A stretch of 64,000 nucleotides of DNA, from the NCBI RefSeq assembly GCF_021155775.2, contig NC_060235.2, positions 10,525,193-10,589,192 of the forward strand. The letters are read 5' to 3'. The position numbers and the translations under genes were made by a program. Each line of letters starts with the position of its first letter. Position 1 is the first letter of the stretch. Positions 1 to 11,652 of the stretch are shown here, one piece after another. Under the pieces are notes generated by a model. That model did no database searches. It saw nothing but the letters and a program-made list of their open reading frames with translations, and had not been told where the DNA came from. The stretch is from Neodiprion pinetum (lineage: Eukaryota; Arthropoda; Insecta; Hymenoptera; Diprionidae).

Positions 1-47
1 TATTATTAGACACGCGTAATTGTGTACGAAAACACAAGATTACTTAC

Positions 48-304
48 CGGCGTTAGGGACTGTTGAGGCTCCTGCCGCCATCCATACCACTGGGGCTGCG
101 CGTAGCCCCAGTGGTATCCCGGACGTGGGGGATTCGGGTTGGCCCCCAACGCCACCCCCGGCTGCTGTAGCTGGACCGAAGGCCTCAGCCGCACACTCAC
201 ACCTCCGGGACATTGAGGTTGCGCCTCAACGCCCGGAGGTGGTGGCTGGTTCGGATCCACCCGAATCCCCGCTGGATTCAAAATGCCTTCTTGATTGTTG
301 TTTA
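48..304 (-). CDS. Internal exon of an unrecognised Pro/Gln/Gly-rich host protein
   Basis: On the minus strand a pyrimidine-rich stretch ending in TTTTTTAG precedes position 304, and the block ends at a perfect donor (CCG|GTAAGT) at position 48. Between them one frame is open for 85 codons plus two leading bases, so the exon starts in a split codon and ends in phase 0. The peptide begins with an Asn/Gln stretch and is then rich in Pro, Gln, Gly, Val and Trp/Tyr, for example PNQPPPPGVEAQPQ and YHWGYAQPQWYGW. I recognise no domain. The composition suggests a disordered region of a nuclear or RNA-binding protein, but that is inference. No partner exon could be found in the window; they should lie to the left and right. 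The DNA is much more GC-rich than its surroundings and contains two hairpins inside the coding sequence. Confidence 0.5.
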
Positions 305-1840
305 CTAAAAAATAAAGTTCGCAAAATTAGTCCTATGCCAAATCAACGGTTTATCAAAATCAACGCGAGCGACCTTCCCTACATCCGCTTTGCTAGTGCG
401 GCAGTTGCCAGGTGTTTAGGTATACATATAGTACTTGGAAATACAGAAAAATATATCGCTCACGAATAATAAAATTCATTCAAAATCTTGGTCCCGAATT
501 CCCAGCCTATATACCGCATCGCGATGGCCACTAAGCTAAAAATAATCGATGCATCGGTTAATCAAGTCGAAAAAAATTATGGAATACGACTCGATTGAAT
601 CGGTAATAATTTATCGATTAATCAATCATTTGATATTTTATTGAAATTGTGCATTCGAATCCCTAATTTAGTGCGGTTTATAAATATTCTCGAGCTGCTG
701 AAGCTGAATAGAGGGTGGCTCAAAAAAACAAAAAAAAAAAAAACAGAAAAATTAACGCCCCAATTCAAAACCTGAATAAACTAAGATCGCGTTTCGCTAT
801 CCGCAAGATCTTTTTGAAGCGAAGCTTTCCAAATCAAAGCTCTTACGCACGTTTGTAATGGGAACTAACTCACCGAAAAGTGAAACGTCAGAAAGGGAAG
901 TTGCAACGCGTATTGTTGCTGTGAGAAAAGCGAACCAGAGTACTAGAGAAGGTAACTGCGAAAGTTTCAGTGTAATCGGGTTATAAATATTATAACTATG
1001 AATGATTTTATAAAAAAAACGCTCGGTGCGCGAGCGGCTTGTACAGCGTTCGTGCGCTGCGGTAACGGAATATTACGCGTTATTCGCAAATTTTGTTAAC
1101 ACTGCGATGGTACATTGCAAAGTTTATGGTCATTTAATTATTTACAATGTTTATGTGTATCGTTGATCGTACTCACGTACCATTCGTCTCGCCGTTAATT
1201 ATTTTCAGACATGTGTGTAAATCAACATTTGTCATATGTTAATAAATATTTAACAACAGAGAGCGTAGAATAGGTATGCGAAAAAAATGATTAACGAGTA
1301 CAAAATTTTTGATTTCGATAATTTCGCGTGGATTTCGATGTAAAAAATGTTGAATTTCACAATGAAAACAGTGGGACGTATTTTTATAATAAAAAACATA
1401 GTTAACAATTCCCTGAGTTTCCGAAAAAAAATCCATGACATTTCCATGTCTATTCCAGAATTTCCGAATTTCCAGGCTTTTACAGGTTTTCCAGAATTCC
1501 CTGACCAGTAGCCACCCTGTTATTTAGAGCTCAAATGATATACATACATCACATAAAAAAAAAACCTAAAAAGATGTAGGATCAACATTTTTCACGTATT
1601 ATGTGAGGATTAACATAATTTTGATTATTACGGAATTTAGCTTTTTGCGAGTGGTATTGGGCCGGAGCTGTCATGCATAAACATAGGCCCATCTCCCACC
1701 GCCCGTTACTCGCGGGCCCAGACCTACTACCTTAAAATGTTTTGTACGCTATTGATGTTTTTCGATAACACCAATAATGCGAAAGAATGCGTTTTCTGCG
1801 TGCAAAAAAGTATTTACGCGCCAAATATTATGATTGGTAA
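305..1840. other. AT-rich non-coding stretch
   Basis: No convincing coding frame is seen. The stretch holds one copy of a dispersed repeat near 519-662 (listed separately) and poly-A runs near 721-745. The rest looks like ordinary intronic or intergenic DNA. Confidence 0.4.
519..662 (+). repeat. Dispersed repeat rich in CGATTAATC motifs, copy 1
   Basis: The block opens with GCGATGGCCACTAAGC and continues with ACGACTCGATTGAATCGGTAA. Both stretches recur near 58657-58745 in the same order with scattered differences. The element contains several near-self-complementary CGATTAATC words. It has no coding capacity and is probably a non-autonomous DNA transposon fragment. Confidence 0.55.
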
Positions 1841-2132
1841 CAAATTACTTACGGTTCATCGTTGCCGGTGGTTCGTGAACGACTGACTCTCTTCGGAGTC
1901 TTTTGGCGTCGACGCTTGCGCTTCACACACGCCACTGTCCCCACTATCCGCGCGGCCGTCACTTCTGCGTTTCCTCGCGTACCGTCCACATCCACTTTTT
2001 GCGGCGAACAAAGCAAACGCGAGTGTTTTGGTAATTTGCCGTGTCACAAGTTCTAATCACGTGCAAATTTTCACGCGGCCAGTGTGTATACATATATTTG
2101 TTACAAACAACAATAATCTTGTGAGTGCAACA
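1841..2132. promoter_or_regulatory. GC-richer, CpG-rich block upstream of a small exon
   Basis: This block is clearly richer in GC and CpG than its neighbours and directly precedes the small basic exon at 2133-2212. On the opposite strand a frame running from about 2010 to 1853 encodes a basic, Ser/Arg/Lys-rich peptide and ends at a good donor (GAACC|GTAAGT), but it has no ATG of its own. The arrangement fits a promoter region, possibly divergent, but no core promoter motif is clear. Confidence 0.25.
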
Positions 2133-2212
2133 ATGGATAAGTCACGTCGCACGGCTGAACCGAAAAAAATGTTAAATTTGACGCACCGACGAACGAATCG
2201 TTCGTTGCAATG
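2133..2212 (+). CDS. Probable first exon of Mutator-like/YqaJ gene, copy 1
   Basis: An ATG in the context CAACAATGG opens a frame of 26 codons plus two bases, ending at a strong donor, CAATG|GTAAGT. The peptide starts MDKSRRTAEPKK and is strongly basic, like a nuclear localisation segment. The exon ends in phase 2. The large coding block downstream starts in the same phase at an acceptor (TTCTCTTTGTGTAG at 5048-5061), so joining them keeps the frame and continues with more arginines. The third copy of the family, on the minus strand, has the same arrangement: a short basic first exon with a phase-2 donor. The join is inferred from splice signals and phase only; the intervening 2.85 kb would be an intron enlarged by repeats. 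Confidence 0.4.
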
Positions 2213-2338
2213 GTAAGTGTTTTATACTGCAAATTTCTGTTATGCAGTTATAGATATCATTTACAAGAATCCTGCCAAATCTGCACTTGCTATGCAGGGT
2301 GATTCGTAATTCACAGCAAATACTTGACAGGGCGAATG

Positions 2339-2842
2339 CTTGTCAAAATTGGAGTCGAAAGTTCCTAAGAAATTTTTCGGGAAAACGCTTTTTTTCATTC
2401 AAAGAAATGGAAACTTAATTTTTTCGGATTTCTTTTTCGATCAACCTTTTAATTTCTTGGGTCATCGTCAGAATTGATATCGAAAGTTATCCCTCGCGGA
2501 AAAAAGCCTCAACTTGGTGTAAATTCGTACCCCCGACTTAGATAATGCTGAATTCCCATAAGCAAAAAATTGTGGGTACGAATTTACACCCAAGTTGAGG
2601 CTTTTGTCCGTGAGGGATTTCCAAGAAATATTCGAGAAATTATTCATGGAGAAATAATTTGTACTACAATTTGTGAAAAAGTTAACCAGCGAATTTTGTT
2701 CTCAATTCTGATAATGATGTTTCTGCAGTTATAAAAATTAAAACTGAACTGATAATATTCAATTGAATTTCAATTATTGTTTATGAAGAACGTCGTTTTT
2801 TCGAATAATTAATCAGGAACTTTCGACTTTGATTTTGACAAG
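2339..2842. mobile_element. Foldback MITE with nested hairpin
   Basis: The left end CTTGTCAAAATTGGAGTCG (2339 on) and the right end reading into TTTGACAAG at 2842 are inverted copies over about 28 bases with three mismatches. Inside, a second and longer inverted repeat occupies roughly 2490-2617: arms of about 40 bases around GCCTCAACTTGG and CCAAGTTGAGGC. No coding sequence is present. The structure is typical of a non-autonomous DNA transposon, possibly two nested ones. Confidence 0.6.
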
Positions 2843-3205
2843 GAAACCCTACAATATATTCGTCCAGAATCCGGAATCAACTTGTAGTCCCGTTATGTTG
2901 TTTATTTCCGGACGTAAGCAGCGAAATTATTATTGTAATTATCTTTATGACGACTGATGATATTTTGACACAGGATTAGTTAGATAAAGTAAAATTTGTG
3001 AATATCTTTAGCATTTCGGTATCAACAGTGCAAGTACGTTTCACTCCGAACGACGTATCATACAAGAGAATAACATATAGTTATACCACTTTGTATCAGG
3101 CAACGTTTACGGAGTAGACTTTGTATAATTTCCCACTGGTAAGTCGTTTTACTTTTCAAATACATAAACAATATGTAGCATAAAAAAATGGGTGCGTGTA
3201 CTTAT

Positions 3206-3947
3206 GTACGCGCGTGAGAAGTTATACTTCTTTGGCATCATTAAAAAACAATAAAACAAATAACGGATGTCTTACATTATATTTAAATAATCTATTAAAT
3301 TTTTGTCACGAACTTTTTATTAAATGTTCTATTAAATTTATTTCTTTATTTTGTAAATATTAGAAAACCAATAATAAATATTCAACATTGATAATTTAAT
3401 AATATTTAGTATTAATTATATTAAATAATGATATTTTAATTTATATCAATAAATAATACATACGGATAACTAACCTCAATTATATTGGAGCACTTGAAAA
3501 AGTATTTTAGCACAATTTTTTCACTAATACATATTCACAAATAGTAAATAATATTAATCCAAATATTCAATTTAAATCACTACTGAATATATTTTATTGC
3601 CACATATATAATTCGCACTTGTATGAAAATAAAACACGTGTTGTGACTGTAAAAACTAAAACCATGTGGATAAATATTATAAATAAATATGAAAACAGTG
3701 ATCAGAGGCGACAAGCGTACCAACATTAGCTTTTTTTCGAGACTTAATGAATTCGGTTGAGTGGGCAACTTCATCCTGTTAATTTTGTGTTACAGTGATG
3801 CGCGCGCATCTTGAAATTTCACTCTCGAATTCGGTTGAGTGGGCAACTTCATCCTGTTAATTTTGTGTTACAGTGATGCGCGCGCATCTTGAAATTTCAC
3901 TCTCATCAGTTTTTCATAACGCGCCTAAAGAAGTATAACTTCAAAAA
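3206..3947. mobile_element. AT-rich non-autonomous element with short terminal inverted repeats
   Basis: GAGAAGTTATACTTCTTTGG near 3216 is matched in inverted orientation by CTAAAGAAGTATAACTTC ending near 3942; CGCG occurs just outside the left repeat and CGCGC just inside the right one. The interior is very AT-rich, has no coding frame, and includes an exact 78-bp tandem duplication near its right end. Target-site duplications were not clear. Confidence 0.45.
3749..3904. repeat. Exact 78-bp tandem duplication
   Basis: The unit starting GAATTCGGTTGAGTGGGC occupies 3749-3826 and is repeated without a single difference at 3827-3904. Each copy includes GATGCGCGCGCATC, an almost perfect small palindrome. 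The identity shows a very recent duplication or an assembly artefact. Confidence 0.9.
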
Positions 3948-4372
3948 AAATATTTTGCTTTCACAAAAATGACCTCTTGTATATCAGAAACTATAAAAAG
4001 TATCAGTATGGTGTATTTGGGATAAAGACGCGTAATGAAATTTTAAATCGAACGTAAATCTTCAAATTGATTTTTGAGCAAGTCTTAAAAATATCGTACT
4101 GGAAAATACTTATTCGACGAAATTTCTTTTCGTCCCGTTTATGTTGCGGGGCCCTCAATTTCTGGGGATTATTGCATCAACTTACATATGTTTAATGCTA
4201 ATTTGGCAAGGCTTGATGTATGCTATTGGAAAGAAACAGTAAATGAATAAATGCCACCGGATTCCCAGTGGTCGAAGATCATATGATTAGTAACTGTAAT
4301 CTCAATTCGCAAAAGCTGTACAAAAATAGTATAGCGTATCCCATGCGGTTCTTTCACCGAGCGACGCGAGCT

Positions 4373-4457
4373 GAACTCTCTCTCTCTCACTCTCTTTCTC
4401 TCTCTCCCTCTCTCCCTGTCTCTCTCTTGTTCACGCATATCGCGCTGGGGGGGGGGG
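4373..4457. repeat. CT-rich microsatellite followed by a poly-G run
   Basis: A pyrimidine tract of imperfect CT repeats runs from about 4375 to 4428, and a run of about ten G follows near 4447-4456. Open frames read through this block are low-complexity artefacts. Confidence 0.9.
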
Positions 4458-5061
4458 TAACACACGATTCGATTATTGACAATATCACTATTTTGTTAAA
4501 CTGTTAATGTCACCGGCCTAAATTTGTTAAAGTATTGGGAACAGTATACATGTCGGCAACTGTCGGAATCTCGAAGAATTCACAAGTTTGATTTAATGAC
4601 TGCCACAGTGACACGGCTAATACACCTCTTTATTCGTTCTTTGAAGAATTCCCAAATTAAATGAAACGCACTTCTTTACTCGTTCTTTAGTCCATTAATT
4701 CTACCAACATGTAACTAAGCTAAACAAAATTAATGACGAAACCAAAACAAGTTGTCATAGCGTTAGACAACTGATGATCAAGTTGTAACACAGTTAGATA
4801 AGTATGGTGACGCGACATACAATAATTAAAATGATCCAACATGTTGTTTACAACAATTTGCTTATTATTGTCATTATTATAACAAACGCCGGTAGTTGAT
4901 AAGATAAGAAAACTTGTTTTGGCTTTCATTTTCCTGTTTTCCTGTATCTCTGATTATACCGGGCAATGAGCTATTTTCGGCAAATTTAGTTTCTGAAGAT
5001 AATTAAAAGTGAAGCCTGCGAGGTATTTGCTAATGAATTTGTCCATCTTCTCTTTGTGTAG

Positions 5062-7795
5062 GCGGCGCCGCGCGGCGTTCAGTCGTCCAACAGCCGAAGA
5101 AACCGCCAACTCTCCGGCTACGATAGCTGCTGCTACGCAAGTCGAGACCCCGCCTGCACAGGCAGGTAAACCACTCGAGGTCGTATTGAACCTCGACGAA
5201 CCGAAGACGTCTGGAGGTACTCGCCGATGCATGTCGACTACCGAACTGTTACGCATCTTGCAATCAGAAGATGATACCGACGCAGAAGAACTTGCGGACC
5301 ACGATAACGTTCACAACAATGATTGCGACATAGAGAGAGCCGCTGCAGTATCTGACTTTGAATGGCCTGAAGAAGATGGCCTGTCCGATTACGAGTTGGT
5401 TGTATCTGACGCTGAACCCGACTCGTACCGTTTAGAAGAAGCGCACATCGATGGCCGCCGTGTTGTAAACTTGGAGCATCTTTTCACTGATTTAATCCGG
5501 AAATTCGGGAATCACGCACCGGCCTTAAATTGTCCGATCCGTTCCCTGGTAATCGTGGATTCGCATCAGCAAGGCTTGAAGACACAAGTATTTTTTCAAT
5601 GCCAAATGTGCCTTTACAAAGACAGCGTCTGGACTGAACCGGAAAATCTTCAATCCATGGACATACATCATAGCGCGGTGTCCGGATGCATAACGAGCGG
5701 AATAGGGTATTCACAATTGGAACAACTCCTTGCAGCGGTTGATGACCCAAACATCTCGCAACGGACCTATCTGAGGTACGAGAACGATATAACGGTCCAG
5801 TTCATGAATGCCGCCCACGATGGAATGCGAGCTGCTGGAGAACTTGAGAAGGAATTAGTTCTCAAACGAGGTGACGTCGTTGATGGCATCTCTCATATTC
5901 CCGTCGTAGCGGATGGTAGCTGGATGAAACGATCCTACCGAACCGGGAAGTACGACTCTCTGTCTGGAGTTGGAGCGATCGTCGGGTATCATACGCAGAA
6001 GGTCCTCTTCATCGGGGTGCGTAACAAATTTTGTGCCACGTGTGAGAGGGCGGCCCATACTGGGAAGCAACCTACGGAGCACACGTGCTACAAAAATTGG
6101 GATCGAAACCGCAGTTCGACCAGCATGGAGAGTGACGCTATCGTTGACGGATTCACATCCAGCATTGATACGCATGGGCTTATCTACTCCACTTTGATCG
6201 CCGATGGAAACAGCAGCGTCTACAGGATCTTGACAAGCAACCCGTACCCGAATATGATTGTCAAGAAGGTCGAATGCATTAATCATTTGTTGCACGCTGA
6301 AAAATAAAGGTCGCATAGGGAAATTGCGCCAAGTTGTAGAAGGTAGCGTACTCAGGCTGCGAACTGCCGTATCGAAGGCTGCAAAATTCAGATCGACGGA
6401 AGACGGTCCCACAAGCCTAAAGGCCCGGAAGCTTTCTGGAGATATTTTGAATATCGCGAGCCACGTGTTTGGTGAGGATAAGAAGTGCGCTGAACTGGGG
6501 TACTTTTGCGATGGATCGTTGAAAAAAGACGAAGAAAACCACGTTCCAGCTCTAAACGCTTTCGGACTCTACGACAAGATACAGGAAGCCCTTTCTAGTC
6601 TGAGTTGCTACTCTGACAGCATAATATTAGGCGTAAACAGCAATAGCGTGAAGAGGTACAATTCCATCATTTGCAAATACATCGGTGGTAAACGAATAAA
6701 TTACGGGGCCAGAGGTTCGTATACCGGAAGATGTGCCGCGGCTGTCATACAGTTCAATACGAATAAATCTTTGAGCGTATTGAGTGAAGCTGTCAATGAG
6801 GAACCAACAGCGACGTTGAGGCACATGGAAGAGCGGCACATTCGGAGGAATGAGAATAAAGCAGCAAGCAAAGACAGGTGTGCCGAGAAACGAAAAGCTG
6901 AAAAGAAAAACGACTCGAGCGCAACATCGCGAAAACTTGAACGTCCGAACACAACCGAAGACTACGGACCTAATTGTCAACGTCCCGACTTACCGGCGGA
7001 AGAAAATGCAATAAAAACGCAGTATCACAACGATTAGCTGGTCGAATGGCAAACGGACCGCGATGAAATTGAACGGACAACAAGGCAGCAAGGACAAAGC
7101 GAGTGTTGGCTGTCAATACGGAAAAAGATATTGACAGCATCGAATTTTGGACGCGTGTGTCGCATGCGAAGTGATACATCGTGTAAAAACACCGTCAAAT
7201 CGCTGCTGTTTCCGACACCGTTGCGGCTTCCTGATATTGAATATGGCCGGCAATACGAAGAACAGGCGCGAAAACGGCCACCGAGCAGAACATCAACATC
7301 ACGGAGTGTGGGTTGTTCATCGATGAGGAGCTACCGTACATCGGCGCGCCGCCAGACGGTGTAATCGACGACAGTGGGATTGTGGAAATCAAGTGCCCGT
7401 TTTCCATATAGAACTTCGCCCCGGAAGAAGCGATCGCACAAAAAAAAGGAAATGTGCATCGTATTTTTGACAGCCGAGGCGAGAACATGAACGAGAGTCA
7501 CGAGTACTTCTACCAAGTGCAAGGTCAGCTGCACGTCACCCGTAGAAAGTACTGCATGTTTGCTGTTTGGACACCACGAGGTATGAAAAGTATAGTCGTT
7601 GAAAGAAACACCGACTTCTGGTCAAAAAAAATGCAACCCTTCTTGACGAGATTCTATAAATGCTGTATGGTGCCTGAGATCATTGACAGCCGCCTGCTAA
7701 ACAATATGGAGATCAGAGAACCACAGTACATTTTAGACGCTCGTCAGGAAAAAGAAAACAGGGTTGCAAGTAAGGCAAAGGACCAAGCCAAATAA
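5062..7795 (+). pseudogene. Mutator-like transposase fused to YqaJ-type nuclease, copy 1
   Basis: The block starts at an acceptor (GTGTAG|GCGG) and encodes an acidic N-terminal region, then a conserved core. The core includes VADGSWMKRSY, YDSLSGVGAIVGY, a Cys-rich CATCERA segment, LIADGNSSVY and VECINH, the pattern I associate with the insect Mutator-like transposase domain. The second half matches the YqaJ/lambda-exonuclease fold: KKILTASNFG near 7121, PPDGVIDD and VEIKCPF near 7352-7403, and YFYQVQGQL near 7507. These would supply the acidic, Asp, ExK and Gln positions of the nuclease site. The gene is broken: a frameshift near 6290, a stop at 7035-7037, a frameshift near 7275 and an in-frame TAG near 7409. 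The final frame ends at 7793-7795 with an overlapping AATAAA. It is more diverged from the other two copies than they are from each other. Confidence 0.75.
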
Positions 7796-10700
7796 ATAAT
7801 ATTACAGTTTTGTTTCCTCGTACCACGTTTCTGAAGAATGTACAAATCACAGTTACTCACAGTTGTCTGTAATTTCAATCGAGAGATAGGGTTATATCGT
7901 TCTAGCGGGCAGTCGTGTGACAGATAAAAATTCTTCATGACGAATCTCCTGTGACGCAATTTGTGTTGTACATTTATCGTGGTGCAGGTAATCGTTAGAA
8001 TACCACATTCCATACTAATATAATTTTGAGCTTTTCATGCAATCAAGCTTTCGAATATATCTGTATCATATGTATTTATTTGTGAGGTATTTAAAATATT
8101 TTAGCCGCCTATGTTGCTGAATTTGTAGTACTGTGCATGATTTTCGTTTGTGAAATATTGGAGATGATCATAATATTATTTAAATTCGAACTATTTTATG
8201 TTATTCAAGTACGTAGCCATTACACATTCCTGTGAGCATGCCGCGACGCGTTACAAGAATTCCAGGAAATGATTACATGAATCATGGCATAAAGACATTA
8301 GAATCTCTAAACATCTTGATGGGAAATATGTTTATCGAGCTTGTCATACGATTGTCAGCTAGAACGGCACCCGCTCTCGATTGAAATTACGACCTACGGA
8401 GATTCAGATCGATTACTGGCGCATTAGCGGTTTGCTGGTAATCTCTTATGAATGTACAAATGATTTGTTATACATTTTTCAAAATATTGAGTTACCAAAT
8501 TGTATACGAGTTTCAAATTAATTTTTTTCTGTTCTCTTCATATATAATTATTTTGATTTTTCGTTAGGAGTGTGCAGAACATAAGAATTGCTGAATGCTT
8601 CGTTGCGAATACCACAATTTTATCGGAGCCTAGATTCGAATGCTCGGAGAGTTCAATTATTATAATCGTACGGTAATTTTTTTTCCCGATAATTGGAGAA
8701 ATTTACACGTGTTGACATATACCCTAAGTACGATGTAAATATGCGAGAAATTTCAAATCTTGAGGAAAATAAATATTACGACTGTTATTATTTCATCATA
8801 TAAACCATAAAAAGTCAGTTGGGACGAAATTTAGGTTCTTGAGTCAGAAATATCATCCTGAAAAAAAATGCCCGCGCATTTTCCAAAACAATGAAAGCTT
8901 TTTCGAAGTGATATATGAGCATAAAAAGTCAAAACCTATTTCTACGATTTTTTTTCCGGAAGCGCCGAGTCATTCAATTTTGTTGCAAAATGAGCGCGCA
9001 GTAAACTTGAAGAATCAATATCTCATCTCCGGTTCTATTTGACGTAGAAAAATGATTCACAGCACATTCGCGAGCAGAGAGGATAAGCCTTCGTAAAAAC
9101 TTTGGTTTATCCGGAAACATTGAACATTGTAATTGTTATTAACGAACGAATTGTTTAATGGTACCATTTTTGACGAGGCTTCTACCATTTTATACATTCT
9201 GTAAAAAATCTTTCCGATTACAAATAATTCGTCGGGTTTGACGAGGAATTTCCCATGCATATTCATTCCGAATGACCTACATTAGATATCTGCTATCGGT
9301 AGTAAAATATTGAACACGGTGAAATTTAGAGTGATTCGTAAAAAATGAATATCTTACTTTCAATAGAATTATCTCAGCTTTTCGGATTATTCAAGATGAT
9401 CAAAATTTTTAAGCACACTCTTCCATTTCATCAGATTCGACCATTCACTTTTAACATTTTTGGGTATAGTGAGATGGCGCCGACACATGGTTGTAAGAGA
9501 ACAGAAAAGGACCCATGTATTTGTATGAGTCCTTATATGATAGGGAGGGGAGGGCACGAATTGTGTGCCAAAGTATATTTTTATCGACAAGTACTAATCA
9601 TGTTATGGATTCTGCGTTGAAAAGGCGAAACAACCAAATGAACACGCTTATATTTTACAGGATAATCCATCGTAACCGTTGGACGGTCGCAATGTCACAT
9701 GCAGATCGACATGCCGCGAGGATATCTTCATGGAGTGGTGAACTATGTTCAAATTATATTACTTCGCAAAGGATGTTAGAAACTCCCATCAACTTCATAG
9801 TTACCTCGAATCTCGGATACTATTTCCTTGCATGTAATATTTCAGAGGGTATAAAAATAATCCTCAACGTCGATGTCAACAATTGTTTCATATATCCATA
9901 GTAACATGAATAAAGTGTTCCAATATTATATATAATCATTTTTTGAAACCCTTTTCACTAGTAAAATAGCTTCGAACATGAAATTATTTCATTATTGTCA
10001 GTGGAGTTGTGTGTAACAAGCGATGTACAATTTCAGAATGATTCCGATATGTCGAGGAATAGTCATGCAAGGTCGTAGCGATGCTTCATAAAACGAGACC
10101 ACAACGATTCGTACCCGTTTTGTTTCAATTGTATTTTTCGAACATATTTCCAAATATCTACAAATGGTGAATGGTGATATTTAGGAAATCATTTTGAAAA
10201 TACTTCGTGCTGTGTAAAACTAATATTGCGCGATATGTTTTATTGTATATGGGACATTCTTTTACAACCGAACACCTTTATGACGGACACATTTTTGATT
10301 TAGCTGAAATTTTTTTTGACGGGTTCTATATCGAAAAAATAGGGGTACGTATTCGAGGATTTTTTATTTCACATATTTCGTAAAATAGAGGGGATCGAAA
10401 ATTTGATAATTTCGTGTTTTTTGGCTTGGAAGACTCACTTTCAAAAATTCATAACGCCGGTTCTATTTGAGCTGAAAAGTTCGTTTTTTTCATCTCAAAG
10501 CTAATAAATTGAATTTTATTACAAGAATTCTTTCATTAACGATTATTCCGAAATTTATACTGTTATAAACAATTAATATATTTCAATCGATTTTTAACAA
10601 TTGCCCCAACCTCGTAGCGAGTTCTTAGCACAACCATCGTATTCTACGTCAAATTTTTTATCCATAACGTAGTTTTGATTGATGGAGAAATTATTATTTT
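7796..10700. other. AT-rich stretch without a recognisable gene
   Basis: Only short open frames without domains are present. The phrase CCGGTTCTATTTGA recurs near 9030 and 10462, hinting at two fragments of one unclassified repeat. Otherwise I see nothing that can be named. Confidence 0.4.
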
Positions 10701-11045
10701 GTAGATAAATTCGAAAAATTGGTGATTTCGAAAAATTAACGACGGAGCCAGGAATCGAACCTGGCGTCTAGAGATGCTTAGCCGGAGCCTTACTCCACTA
10801 GACCACCTAGCCGCCCTGACTCTTGTCGTTAATTTCTCTCATCACCGTTCGAATTTTTGTTTTCATGTGCCTCGATATGTTTGTGTCTATATGAATTCTT
10901 CTCTCAAGCACTGTATATGTAAGAATATATGAATGTATGTGGATAATGTTTACATTTTCGATTCTTTGCTTCCGATAGGAAGTCGAAATAAGATGGACGG
11001 AAAGAATTGAAAATGTAAACATTATCTACGTACATTCATATGAGG
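10700..11045 (-). repeat. tRNA-headed repeat with flanking inverted repeat and terminal hairpin, unit 1
   Basis: On the minus strand 10741-10818 carries a tRNA-like segment with a box A-like GGTGGTCTAGTGG and a perfect box B, GGTTCGATTCC, inside a 5-bp T-stem (CCAGG/CCTGG). A normal anticodon stem does not form and the acceptor stem has mismatches, so it is not called as a tRNA. It is bracketed by an inverted repeat ending TTAACGAC/GTCGTTAA. About 100 bp further a second hairpin lies at about 10927-11041, with arms reading ATATGAATGTA and its complement. Two related units lie at 56.5-57.2 kb. A tRNA-derived SINE or a mobile tRNA-like cassette fits. Confidence 0.65.
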
Positions 11046-11640
11046 TATTCCACACCATTTCACCTGATCGGTGAAGGTCACCGACGCCGATCTCGGTGTC
11101 AATTATTTTCTCAATTCGTCTATCGAAAAAAAAGAACACGTGTTCGGTCGTTTTTCGATTAGGCCATCTGTGTCGATTTTATGAATTTTCCGATTTTTCA
11201 ACTTTTTCGAAACAGACTTTTTTCAACTGGCTCTATCTTCAAGAGATTTCATTGTTTTCAAAAAATGATACAAGTATGTGTGTCAATAAGTCCGAGCTTT
11301 CTGAAAAAAATTTTTGAAAATTTTTCCAACCACTCAATTCTAAAATTTTTTCGAAAAAAAAAATCAAAATTTATTGAATTGCGACACCTTCGATTTTCCT
11401 GAAACTTTTTACTCGCATTCGACCAGTTACAATCAAGTTTTCCTCCAAAGGAAATTATGGACTTCCGATTCGTTCGGGAGTTACACCATCATAAGTATCG
11501 AAAGATCAAAAAAATTAACGGAAATCAATCTTAGTGTTTTTTAATGATTCTTGAATCCCTCAAGAATCCCTTGAAGAACACACACGCACACGCACACGCT
11601 TTATTATTTTTTTTTTTTCATAAATAAAGAAATATATAAA
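11046..11640. other. AT-rich stretch without a recognisable gene
   Basis: A short GC-richer phrase, GGTGAAGGTCACCGACGCCG near 11070, is followed by AT-rich sequence with homopolymer runs and an ACACGC simple repeat near 11580. No coding sequence is supported. Confidence 0.35.
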
Positions 11641-11652
11641 TTTTTTATTTTC

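Noticed and set aside
20..469. A 149-codon plus-strand frame opposite the Pro/Gln-rich exon
   Set aside because: The minus strand has matching acceptor and donor sites and a more coherent composition; the plus frame has neither.
1862..2056. Open frames on both strands of the GC-rich block as genes
   Set aside because: No real ATG start or domain; GC-rich DNA gives long chance frames. Only the 2133-2212 exon has start, donor and phase support.
4223..4507. Frames through the CT tract encoding Arg/Glu or Ser/Leu repeats
   Set aside because: Pure simple-sequence artefacts.
9345..9901. Open frames of 91 and 128 codons
   Set aside because: AT-rich composition, no domain, no splice or start context, overlapping frames on both strands.
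10741..10818. A tRNA gene (also at 56583 and 56939)
   Set aside because: Box A/B and the T-arm are good, but no 5-bp anticodon stem with a 7-base loop forms and the acceptor stem has mismatches, so an anticodon cannot be assigned.
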